Source: a bacterium (GTDB lineage Bacteria > JAMCPX01). Taken from it: 17,980 nt of DNA. The DNA lies in contig JAJYUJ010000046.1 in the NCBI GenBank assembly GCA_021792615.1, forward strand, positions 1-17,980, in the 5' to 3' direction. This document shows positions 7,692 to 15,897 of this stretch, one piece after another. Position 1 is the first letter of the stretch; each line of letters starts with the position of its first letter. Made by a program: the position numbers and the translations under genes. The notes below the pieces were generated by a model, which was not told the DNA's origin, did no database searches, and worked only from the letters and a program-made list of their open reading frames with translations.

Positions 7692-9185
7692 TTAATCCAG
7701 TACAAGGTCATACCAGAACTTCGCTTTGCGGGGTGCTACGGCAACGTGTATGTGTTTGATCTGCGTGTATTCGTCAAACCCGAAAGTACCGAGTTCCCTC
7801 CCTACGCCGCTCTGCTTGTATCCGCCGAACGGTGCGATTGCATTGAGGAGATGGTAATCGTTTATCCATACGGTGCCTGTCCTGATTGCTTTTGCCACTT
7901 CTATTGCATGCGGGATGTCGCTTGACCAGACGCCGCCGGCAAGCCCGTACATGCTGTCGTTGGCGATCTTTATGGCCTCGTCTGCCGTCTTGAACCTGAT
8001 CACGGACAGGACCGGCCCGAAGATCTCTTCCTGTGCTATTTTCATCTTATTATCTACGTCGGTGAAGATCGTCGGCTCGACATAGAACCCTTTTTTCATG
8101 TTTGCCGGCCTCTTGCCGCCGAGCACAAGCTTCGCCTTCTCATCGAGTCCTGCTTGAATGTAGCCTTCCACGGTCTCCCTCTGTTTTGCAGAGACCACGG
8201 GTCCCATGGTCGTTTCATAGTCCATCTGGTATCCCACTTTTATTCCCTTTGCCCTTGCTATGAGCTTATCCATGAACTTGTCGTAGATCTTCTCGTCGAC
8301 AAGCAGCCGTGTCCCGGATTCACATACCTGACCGGCATGGAGGAATGTACCGAACAATGCACCGTCCACCGCCTCGTCAAGCACCGCATCGGACAGTATA
8401 ATATTCGCAGACTTGCCTCCAAGCTCGAGGGTAACCTTTTTGACGGTCTTGGACGCAAGCTCCATGACCCTGCTGCCGACAGAGGTAGAGCCTGTGATCG
8501 CGACCTTGTCTATCAGGGGGTTGCTTGCGAGCTCTTCTCCGACGACACCGCCGGCACCGGTGACGACATTGACGACACCGGCAGGGATGCCTGCCTCCTC
8601 TATTATCTTGGCGAGTTCAAGCGCGGTCAGCGGCGTGTAGCTTGCCGGTTTTAGAATAACGCAATTACCCGCTGCTATTGCGGGTGCTATCTTCCATACA
8701 GCCATGAGGAGAGGGAAGTTCCACGGAATGATCTGGCCTGCAACGCCGATGGGTTCGCGTACCACAAAATTCCAGCTCACCGAGGGAAAATTGATCCACG
8801 GCAAGGGTTCAAAGAGGTCCTTCTTATAGGCGAGTTCCGCAAAATACCGGAAGTGCTCCACTGCAAGGGGCGTATCTATCATCGAAGCTTTTCGTATCGT
8901 GGCTCCGGAACTCCTCGACTCCAACTCGGCGATTTCGGTTTGTTTCGCAATAAGTCCATCAACGACCTTCAGCATCATCTCCGAACGTTTTTTCTGCTCG
9001 AGCCGTGTCCATACGCCGCTGTCAAAAGCATTTCGTGCAGCCTTGATGGCCTCACGGACATCCTCAACATCTGCCGCAGGGACTTCCGCTACAATCTCTT
9101 CATTGCCCGGGTCCATTACCTTCATCGTCTTGCCTGATTTCGCATCGACCCATTTGCCATTGACAAACATCTGGTACTTTTTCAT
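7692..9185 (-). CDS. NAD(P)-dependent aldehyde dehydrogenase (betaine-aldehyde dehydrogenase-like)
   Basis: Aldehyde dehydrogenases of this superfamily oxidise an aldehyde to the acid through a thiohemiacetal on a catalytic cysteine. The 497-aa product is a full-length class member: IIPWNFPLL with Asn156, the cofactor-binding Lys in CVILKP (179), the Rossmann loop AITGSTSVGSRV (229-240), the general base Glu254 in VTLELGGKSANI, and catalytic Cys288 in AGQVCESGTR. The C-terminus has EEIFGPVLSVIRF, the NDSMYGLAGGVWS block and PFGGYKQSGVGRELG. The start has AAAGGAGGT upstream. Sequence style resembles BetB and related broad-specificity aldehyde dehydrogenases; no choline or glycine-betaine genes are nearby, so the substrate is not assignable. 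It lies 90 nt downstream of the MBL-hydrolase gene and may share its transcript. Confidence 0.95.
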   Translation of the reverse strand: MKKYQMFVNGKWVDAKSGKTMKVMDPGNEEIVAEVPAADVEDVREAIKAARNAFDSGVWTRLEQKKRSEMMLKVVDGLIAKQTEIAELESRSSGATIRKASMIDTPLAVEHFRYFAELAYKKDLFEPLPWINFPSVSWNFVVREPIGVAGQIIPWNFPLLMAVWKIAPAIAAGNCVILKPASYTPLTALELAKIIEEAGIPAGVVNVVTGAGGVVGEELASNPLIDKVAITGSTSVGSRVMELASKTVKKVTLELGGKSANIILSDAVLDEAVDGALFGTFLHAGQVCESGTRLLVDEKIYDKFMDKLIARAKGIKVGYQMDYETTMGPVVSAKQRETVEGYIQAGLDEKAKLVLGGKRPANMKKGFYVEPTIFTDVDNKMKIAQEEIFGPVLSVIRFKTADEAIKIANDSMYGLAGGVWSSDIPHAIEVAKAIRTGTVWINDYHLLNAIAPFGGYKQSGVGRELGTFGFDEYTQIKHIHVAVAPRKAKFWYDLVLD

Positions 9186-9275
9186 TTCGAGACCTCCTTT
9201 ATTTTATTAAAACAAATTATCGTCGTCCGCTGTTTACCGCGAATCTGTTCCTTCAGGGGTAGCCGGTATAGAATA

Positions 9276-9896
9276 CTATTCCTCCTGTGACAGGATTTCA
9301 ACAGGTGTCTTTGCGAGTTTTTTAAACTGCTCGGCCGCTTCCCTTCCTGCAACATCTTTGAGCGTTCCCCAGTGCATGGGTATTGCAAGTTTGGGGTTTA
9401 CCGCATGGACGATCTTCACCGCATTGTCCGCATCCGCCGTATAATTTCCTCCAACGGGCACGAGCAGGATATCGGCTTTCAGGGATTTCATTTCTTCAAT
9501 AAATTCCGTATCGCCGGTGTGGTAAATACTTTCCCCGTTCATGGTTATGATGTACCCGACATTACCGGCGCTTTTCGGATGGAAAGGCTTCGAAGGGTTG
9601 TAGGCGTACACCGCATGGATATCTATGTCTCCGAGGCGGATCTTATCACCGGGTTTGACCGTTCGGATATCTCCGGTAAGGTGCTGCTTTACCGATGCCG
9701 TGGTTATTATGATGGAACCCTGCTTTGTTATCTTCTGAATGTCCGGGACTGAGAGGTGATCGAAGTGATCGTGCGTGACAAGGATGATGTCTGCTTTTGG
9801 TTCGGATTTTTTCAACTGCCATGGGTCGATATAGATTGTTTTACCGTTCGATATTCTGAAGCTTGAATGTCCAAGCCATACAATCTTGTTTTTCAT
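9276..9896 (-). CDS. MBL-fold metal-dependent hydrolase (YtkL/UPF0173-like)
   Basis: This 206-aa protein is a stand-alone metallo-beta-lactamase fold. The first strand carries WLGHSSF with His10. The metal-binding motif THDHFDHLS places His42, His44, Asp46 and His47. The remaining ligands are His126/Asp129 in YHTGDTEF and His175 in IPMHWGT. This compact form, with no extra domain, matches the UPF0173/YtkL-type hydrolases related to UlaG, which act on small phosphorylated or cyclic substrates but are mostly uncharacterised. A strong AAGGAGG lies 6 nt before the ATG. The gene starts just downstream of tRNA-Leu on the same strand, so it may be read through from the tRNA promoter. Substrate unknown. 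Confidence 0.9.
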   Translation of the reverse strand: MKNKIVWLGHSSFRISNGKTIYIDPWQLKKSEPKADIILVTHDHFDHLSVPDIQKITKQGSIIITTASVKQHLTGDIRTVKPGDKIRLGDIDIHAVYAYNPSKPFHPKSAGNVGYIITMNGESIYHTGDTEFIEEMKSLKADILLVPVGGNYTADADNAVKIVHAVNPKLAIPMHWGTLKDVAGREAAEQFKKLAKTPVEILSQEE

Positions 9897-9919
9897 AGCA
9901 ACCTCCTTCTCAAAGCAAT

Positions 9920-10005
9920 TGCCTGGGGCCGGGATCGAACCGGCATGGAGTTTGAGCCCCGAGGGATTTTAAGTCCCTTGCGTCTACCAGTTCCGCCACC
10001 CAGGC
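9920..10005 (-). tRNA. tRNA-Leu(UAA)
   Basis: Read on the minus strand, the 86-nt gene folds into a class II tRNA: acceptor GCCTGGG/CCCAGGC (7 perfect pairs, discriminator A), D-arm with GGCGGAACTGGTAGACGC, anticodon stem AGGGA/TCCCT around loop CTTAAAA with anticodon TAA (9969-9971), a long variable arm and T-arm GCCGG-TTCGATC-CCGGC. The long variable arm and anticodon identify leucine. The 3' CCA is not encoded. The gene is upstream of, and in line with, the MBL hydrolase gene. Confidence 0.97.
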
Positions 10006-10014
10006 ATTGCATAG

Positions 10015-10043
10015 TTTAAATAATATTTTAGGGGCAAAGTCAA
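10015..10043 (-). promoter_or_regulatory. Candidate promoter of tRNA-Leu
   Basis: On the minus strand TTGACT (10043-10038) is followed after 17 bp by TTTAAA (10020-10015). The predicted start lies in the few bases before the mature tRNA 5' end at 10005. The -35 matches 5 of 6 consensus bases, the -10 4 of 6. Confidence 0.45.
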
Positions 10044-10093
10044 ACAAGTCGGGAGCGGTTAAACCGGCGGGTTTTCAGTGTAATTCTTCGTTT

Positions 10094-10122
10094 TTGTTAT
10101 ATAAATCAAAATATGCTAAAAT
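10094..10122 (+). promoter_or_regulatory. Candidate extended -10 promoter of ligA
   Basis: TTGTTA (10094-10099) is followed after 17 bp by TAAAAT (10117-10122), which is preceded by TGC, giving an extended -10 (TGnTAAAAT). A start 7-8 nt downstream would be at about 10129-10130, only four or five bases before the ligA ATG at 10134, implying a leaderless or nearly leaderless mRNA. Confidence 0.55.
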
Positions 10123-10124
10123 AG

Positions 10125-12149
<2,025 letters not shown>

Positions 12150-12195
12150 TCCGCCGAATAAGCCCGGGCAGTACAGACCCCGGATCCCTGTCTGA

Positions 12196-12519
12196 ATGCT
12201 CCCCAGTTTCCCCATACCTTACCCGGATACGACCAATGAGCTCGTCCGCAATTTCCTCTTGGCCGTAATGTCAACACTCGCAAAAGCGGATCGCGAAAGG
12301 ATAAGCGAGCGAACCAAGGCAGGCCTGGCCCGGGTAAAGCGCTCCGGGAAAAAGCTAGGACGTCCGGGGATTACATCGAGCAAACGTGTGCAAGCCCTGA
12401 AGCTGATTAAACAGGGCTACAGTCTTGGGCAGGCAGCCCAACGACTCGGCGTAGGCCGTTCGAGCGTCTTTAATTGGCGAAAAGAACGCGTAGACAGATC
12501 GGGTAGGAAAACAGTATAG
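12196..12519 (+). pseudogene. Serine recombinase (resolvase/invertase) C-terminal remnant
   Basis: The 107-aa frame carries the end of a serine recombinase catalytic domain and its DNA-binding tail: NELVRNFLLAVMSTLAKADRERISERTKAGLARVKRSGKKLGRP is the long E-helix and basic arm, and KRVQALKLIKQGYSLGQAAQRLGVGRSSVFNWRKE is the helix-turn-helix. The N-terminal catalytic half, including the nucleophilic serine, is absent, and a TGA lies directly before the ATG. The first dozen residues (LPSFPIPYP) do not look native before DTTNE, so the junction is probably near 12,225. It starts only 46 nt after ligA and marks the edge of the accessory region. It may still make a DNA-binding fragment but cannot recombine. 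Confidence 0.85.
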
Positions 12520-12547
12520 AAACATTGAAATAGAGTATCAGTTATTC

Positions 12548-12576
12548 TTGACACCAGTTACCTTACAATATATAAT
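12548..12576 (+). promoter_or_regulatory. Perfect-consensus sigma70 promoter of the nucleotidyltransferase module
   Basis: TTGACA (12548-12553), exactly 17 bp, then TATAAT (12571-12576): full consensus at both boxes and at spacing. The predicted start is near 12583. It is the strongest promoter visible in the window and drives the two-gene module from 12614, which has AGGAG at 12600-12604. Confidence 0.88.
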
Positions 12577-12582
12577 GAATCA

Positions 12583-12597
12583 TACCATAGTAGGGTA
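12583..12597. promoter_or_regulatory. Candidate operator (imperfect palindrome at the transcription start)
   Basis: TACCAT-AGT-AGGGTA is an imperfect palindrome (five of six arm bases pair) placed at the predicted transcription start. In addition TTACC (12558-12562) and GGTAA (12594-12598) form inverted pentamers bracketing the -10 box. Autorepression by a module product would fit, but binding is only inferred. Confidence 0.3.
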
Positions 12598-12613
12598 ATA
12601 GGAGATTATTTAA

Positions 12614-12946
12614 ATGATGCTGATATTGAAGGGTGTTTTAAAAGAAGAGCTTGAGAACTCAAAAAGGCGATACTCAGTTTTCAGAGAGGCTTTTGATAAG
12701 CTACCCGTTGGGGTACTTGTAAAGAAAAAAGTGAGCGGCCGAGATTACTATTACCTGATGTTCAGGGAAGGTAAGAAAGTTAAGTTTATTTACAAGGGTA
12801 AGAATGTTTCCCAGGAAGAGATTCAGAAATATGCGGATGCAAAAAAGATGCGGTCTAAATACAGAAGCTTCCTTATAGACTTAAAAAAAGAGATATCCTT
12901 TTTAAAGAAGGCTTTAAATGGAAGAGCAATGCGATCTGTTTCTTAA
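12614..12946 (+). CDS. Small basic protein, candidate antitoxin or partner of the nucleotidyltransferase
   Basis: This 110-aa, strongly basic protein has an N-terminal helix (KEELENSKRRYSVFREAFDKL), a beta hairpin with an aromatic/basic face (GRDYYYLMFREGKKVKFIYKGK) and a long C-terminal helix (QEEIQKYADAKKMRSKYRSFLIDLKKEISFLKKAL). The hairpin resembles those in DUF6788-type proteins, often next to mobile elements; I am not certain of membership. It is followed by, and overlaps by 29 nt, the nucleotidyltransferase gene, so the two are translationally coupled. The order (small gene first, NTase second) and strong shared promoter match type IV-like AbiE and other NTase toxin-antitoxin pairs. 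AGGAG precedes the ATG by 9 nt; ATG at 12617 is an alternative. Confidence 0.75.
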   Translation: MMLILKGVLKEELENSKRRYSVFREAFDKLPVGVLVKKKVSGRDYYYLMFREGKKVKFIYKGKNVSQEEIQKYADAKKMRSKYRSFLIDLKKEISFLKKALNGRAMRSVS

Positions 12947-13631
12947 AGTTTTAACCAAATTTCACAGTTCAGGCGTACTGGATAATGTTGTTCTTATCGG
13001 AAGCTGGAGCACATATTTCTATAAAGACTATTTTTCTGCTCAAAATTATTACCCCACTATAAAGACTACAGACATGGATTTCCTTGTTCCACTGCCTATC
13101 AAAACTAATAAGAAAGTAGATATTGCTGAACTTCTGCGCCCCGATGATTTTAAAGTAATCTTTAGCAACAGCGGCTTTATACAACTTGAACATCCTGGGC
13201 TTACGATAGAGTTTCTTGTTCCTGAACATGGTAAAGGAACTAAAGGACCTTTCATACTTCCTCAATTTGGAATAAGTGCACAACCATTAAAAATGCTCGA
13301 TATTCTTGCCCAAAATACCATAGCGATTGAGTCGAATGGCATAAAGGTTACGGTTCCCCATCCGGCTGCATACGGTTTACACAAACTCATTGTGTCTCAG
13401 AGGAGAACTTCAAAAGAGAAGATGTTAAAAGATCAGGAAAGCGGTTTGTCCGTGCTGCACGCCCTTATTGAAAAAGGGGAATCGGATACAATAAAAACTA
13501 TGTTCAATAAATTACTGCCATCATGGAGAGAAAAGGTACTTGATGCATTGACGAAATATGATGATCAAGATGTAATGCGTGTTTTGAAGCAAACTGAAAA
13601 TATCGAAATACACCGTGGCCGGCACCGGTAA
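12918..13631 (+). CDS. Nucleotidyltransferase-fold protein (GSU2403/AbiEii-like), candidate toxin
   Basis: The 237-aa product has a minimal Pol-beta-type nucleotidyltransferase core: LIGSWSTYFYKDYF (Gly28-Ser29), then KTTDMDFLVP with the metal-binding pair Asp52/Asp54, and a third acidic residue Glu97 in LTIEFLVPE. The helical C-terminus has HPAAYGLHKLIVSQRR and a Lys/Glu-rich stretch. This layout resembles the GSU2403-type nucleotidyltransferase family and AbiEii/MenT toxins, which act on nucleotides or tRNA. The third catalytic position is Glu rather than Asp, which is allowed in some members. AAGAAGG precedes the ATG. It overlaps the small upstream gene and has lower G+C than the housekeeping half. 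A toxin role is inferred from fold and context; it could instead be a plain accessory NTase. Confidence 0.8.
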   Translation: MEEQCDLFLKVLTKFHSSGVLDNVVLIGSWSTYFYKDYFSAQNYYPTIKTTDMDFLVPLPIKTNKKVDIAELLRPDDFKVIFSNSGFIQLEHPGLTIEFLVPEHGKGTKGPFILPQFGISAQPLKMLDILAQNTIAIESNGIKVTVPHPAAYGLHKLIVSQRRTSKEKMLKDQESGLSVLHALIEKGESDTIKTMFNKLLPSWREKVLDALTKYDDQDVMRVLKQTENIEIHRGRHR

Positions 13632-13660
13632 AAACTCCCATTTTTGTCTCAATATTTAGG

Positions 13661-13689
13661 TGTCCAAAAAAGGGGACTTTTTTTGGACA
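13661..13689. repeat. A/T-rich inverted repeat after the nucleotidyltransferase gene
   Basis: TGTCCAAAAAA (13661-13671) and TTTTTTGGACA (13679-13689) form a perfect 11-bp inverted repeat around a G-rich loop (GGGGACT). It lies 30 nt past the stop. It lacks a trailing U-tract (ACAGGGGG follows), so it is a poor intrinsic terminator and may be a small palindromic repeat or an element end. Confidence 0.7.
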
Positions 13690-13746
13690 GGGGGCAGGAG
13701 CTGGCAGACCTAGCATTGAGGATCCTGGCGGATATTTGTAGGACGA

Positions 13747-13890
13747 ATGGTATTCGATGGCAAGTTATCTATCGTTGACAATAATAAAATAATGAAGCTA
13801 AACAAAACAGTGAGGGAAAGTGTTTCGGGGCAAGAATTTGGTTTTGTGAAGTTAAATGGTGGGTTCCATCAGCTGAAAGGTAAGCTATAA
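13747..13890 (+). CDS. Possible 47-aa protein or gene remnant in the 13632-14064 spacer
   Basis: An ATG preceded by AGGACGA opens a 47-codon frame (MVFDGKLSIVDNNKIM..., with FGFVKLNGGFHQLKGKL at the end) closed by TAA. The alternating polar/hydrophobic pattern looks protein-like, but it is too short to assign and could be the tail of a decayed gene. The rest of this 433-nt spacer holds the two inverted repeats listed and a promoter candidate before 14065; I see nothing else. Confidence 0.3.
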   Translation: MVFDGKLSIVDNNKIMKLNKTVRESVSGQEFGFVKLNGGFHQLKGKL

Positions 13891-13965
13891 AAGATAGGGA
13901 TTTCCTTCTCTCATAAGACTCATACCAAAAATAGTATAAAACTTTTTTAAGACAGATAAATATGC

Positions 13966-13984
13966 AAATGACAATGAGTCATTT
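13966..13984. repeat. Short perfect inverted repeat upstream of the 340-aa gene
   Basis: AAATGAC (13966-13972), loop AATGA, GTCATTT (13978-13984). It lies 27 bp before the TTGACA of the candidate promoter, a position that would suit an operator or activator site. No regulator gene is adjacent. Confidence 0.4.
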
Positions 13985-14011
13985 ATGCTATTCTATGAAA
14001 TACGATTTGTC

Positions 14012-14038
14012 TTGACAGGATATTGATTCCTTTATAGG
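14012..14038 (+). promoter_or_regulatory. Candidate promoter of the 340-aa gene
   Basis: TTGACA (14012-14017) is a perfect -35, followed after 15 bp by TATAGG (14033-14038). The spacing is short and the -10 only 4 of 6, so the promoter is moderate or needs an activator. The following leader ends in a strong AGGAGGG 6 nt before the ATG at 14065. Confidence 0.4.
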
Positions 14039-14064
14039 GAGGGTATTAATCAGGAGGGTTCTCA

Positions 14065-15087
14065 ATGCGCGTCTCCCATGTCGGGTTTCATAAGGATATT
14101 TTCAAACCTTCTTTGTCAAAGTCAACCGCTCAAACGGTACTTAATCTGAATAATCAACTAAGTACCATTCAATCAAAATTACAAGCTCAAGATTTTACCG
14201 GCATGACAAAGGACGATATTTTAGGAAGCTTGCTTTATGCCACAGCCATCTCTTATTACGCAGAATACGACGTGATGGATCAGATGCAAGCAAAGGGTAT
14301 AGGAGTAAGAATTGCGAGAGTGCCATCAGAAGTAGTTTTTTCAGTTACTATGAACGTAAGCTATATGTTTGGTGTAGCAACGAGTATAAGCCCGGCTGGA
14401 CTAAAGATGGATGTGCAAAGAAACTTAGAACTCACGCAAGCTACAAATGGAGATAACAACAAAGTAATACAATATATGTCTGCAAGTGGCATGAACTCCT
14501 CAGCACTCGAGAATGGAGTACCAGAACAGCTATTTTCAACATCTACTAATCCTGTGCAAGGCGTATCAGCAATAAAAGCAATTGAGATAGCTAACAATGA
14601 GGGTATACCTATATACATAATAAATCAGTCAAACATCTCCACTGTATTACCACAGCTTCAATTAAGTCCCGATGTAATAAGTGATATACAAGATGCGGTA
14701 AATGCAGGGAAGGCAGTGACTGTATCGCAGACTGATATCACTTACAACGGTTGGACAGGGGTAATGATAGCGTCGCCTGTTGTTGGTGCTATATTAACTA
14801 TCGCATTGGGTGCTATAAACTTATACACAGATATATGTAAAATAACGGGAAAGAATCTAACATCTGATCAAACAAAAATGCTTCTCACAATTGCGATAGG
14901 AATATTTGTTTTTGGCGGAATTGTCACAATAGCTTCAATAGCAAATATCCCAATATTAATTGCGGTGTCAGTAATGTGGATACTTTTTAGTACAGTATTG
15001 GAGTGGTTCATTGATTGGTATGGAAACATAGCATCACACCCCAATACTGGTTTTATAATTATAAAACGAGAAATTTGTGAAATGTGA
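14065..15087 (+). CDS. Conserved N-terminal region fused to hydrophobic C-terminus; candidate polymorphic-toxin tip
   Basis: The 340-aa protein has two parts. Residues 1 to about 232 are soluble, with recognisable blocks: VSHVGFHKDIFKP, SLLYATAISYYAEYDVMDQ, TSISPAGLKMDVQRNL, VQGVSAIKAIEIANNEGIPIYIINQSN and DITYNGWTG. From memory these blocks occur near the C-terminus of much larger secreted transglutaminase-like proteins of deltaproteobacteria, where the part after NGWTG varies. Residues 233-316 instead form three membrane helices (VMIASPVVGAILTIALG; MLLTIAIGIFVFGGIV; IPILIAVSVMWILF) and a short tail. No signal peptide is present. A strong AGGAGGG precedes the ATG. The gene overlaps the next by 11 nt. 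A pore-forming or membrane-targeted tip cassette is my best guess; an anchored enzyme remnant is the alternative. Confidence 0.75.
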   Translation: MRVSHVGFHKDIFKPSLSKSTAQTVLNLNNQLSTIQSKLQAQDFTGMTKDDILGSLLYATAISYYAEYDVMDQMQAKGIGVRIARVPSEVVFSVTMNVSYMFGVATSISPAGLKMDVQRNLELTQATNGDNNKVIQYMSASGMNSSALENGVPEQLFSTSTNPVQGVSAIKAIEIANNEGIPIYIINQSNISTVLPQLQLSPDVISDIQDAVNAGKAVTVSQTDITYNGWTGVMIASPVVGAILTIALGAINLYTDICKITGKNLTSDQTKMLLTIAIGIFVFGGIVTIASIANIPILIAVSVMWILFSTVLEWFIDWYGNIASHPNTGFIIIKREICEM

Positions 15088-15772
15088 AAACTTTAAGAGA
15101 GTATTGTCCGATCTTAAAAAGATAAGAGAAGACAGCGACAGAAAAAGGAAAGAAGCTCTGAAGGAGATCTTTGCTGGGGGGCATCCGTTTATAATTTTCA
15201 AAGCACTCTTTGTCTTACTGTCTATTTTGATAATAATTTGGGTTTCTTGTTTACTAGTGCCTTTCAATTATATTTTCTGGTCAATATCCAACCGCAAAAC
15301 CATAAATTTCTGGCTGCTTGTTTTATTCAACTTAATGATTTTGATATTAATATTCCAGCTTTATAAGTTATTTCAATTTCTACCAACCACCTTATTACTT
15401 CCTGTGGCCATTTTTTCCTGTATTAATGCAGGATTTGGATTTATGGTTTTTATAGTAGCAAGATATACGCTTTTTACCCTTGGAACGGAAAAAATATCAA
15501 GGATAACCATAAACTCATCTGTAGGTTTATATCTTTTCTTACAATTCCTGAATATGTCAATATGGGTGATGCTATTTATGATAATATATTCGCTATATAA
15601 TGCAAACAACTATTCTGCTGTATTTTTATCGGGAGTAATCGGTTTATTATGGGTAACGATGATAGGATTTTTCCTTATCAAATATCCCGAAGACGCAATA
15701 ATAAGGAAGATTAGACTATATGAGCTACAACTATGGAATTGGATTAAAGTTGATAGTGGAAAAGACAAATGA
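15077..15772 (+). CDS. Five-helix membrane protein, candidate immunity or accessory protein
   Basis: I do not recognise the family. The GTG-started 231-aa product has a charged coiled-coil-like N-terminus (residues 1-32, SDLKKIREDSDRKRKEALKEI), then five predicted membrane helices (about 38-62, 76-98, 103-128, 148-174, 180-202) and a short amphipathic tail (IRKIRLYELQLWNWIK). It overlaps the 340-aa gene by 11 nt and its TGA overlaps the ATG of the next small gene (ATGA), so the three form one translationally coupled unit. GAGAAA upstream is a weak ribosome site, consistent with coupling. Membrane immunity proteins often follow membrane-acting toxins, which is why I suggest this role. Codon use is AT-rich, like the neighbours and unlike the housekeeping half. 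Confidence 0.75.
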   Translation: MKCENFKRVLSDLKKIREDSDRKRKEALKEIFAGGHPFIIFKALFVLLSILIIIWVSCLLVPFNYIFWSISNRKTINFWLLVLFNLMILILIFQLYKLFQFLPTTLLLPVAIFSCINAGFGFMVFIVARYTLFTLGTEKISRITINSSVGLYLFLQFLNMSIWVMLFMIIYSLYNANNYSAVFLSGVIGLLWVTMIGFFLIKYPEDAIIRKIRLYELQLWNWIKVDSGKDK

Positions 15773-15897
15773 TAAAGCGTTTAATAAACAAAATTCTAAT
15801 TTTTTGTCTTATTAATACGGCCGGATTAATTTTAATAAACGCTTTTGCCTATGCCCAAACATCTCAACAAATTTCTAATGGATTGACTTTGAGGTAA
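15769..15897 (+). pseudogene. Signal-peptide gene truncated by IS insertion
   Basis: An ATG overlapping the stop of the upstream gene (ATGA) opens a frame with a textbook signal peptide: MIKRLINK, a hydrophobic core (ILIFCLINTAGLILINAF) and an AYA-type cleavage site before QTSQQISNGLT. The host-derived part ends near 15,889, where an IS3-type left end begins, and a stop in the element (TAA 15895-15897) closes the frame after 42 residues. The mature part of the protein is lost. After the element, at 16852-16878, an open frame ending ...AVGKIKGG and TAA sits just before the next gene; it may be the last codons of the same gene. Confidence 0.7.

Noticed and set aside
9920-10005. tRNA-Leu as the attachment site of the accessory region
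   Set aside because: ligA, a core gene, lies between the tRNA and the accessory region, and I found no repeat of the tRNA 3' end downstream.
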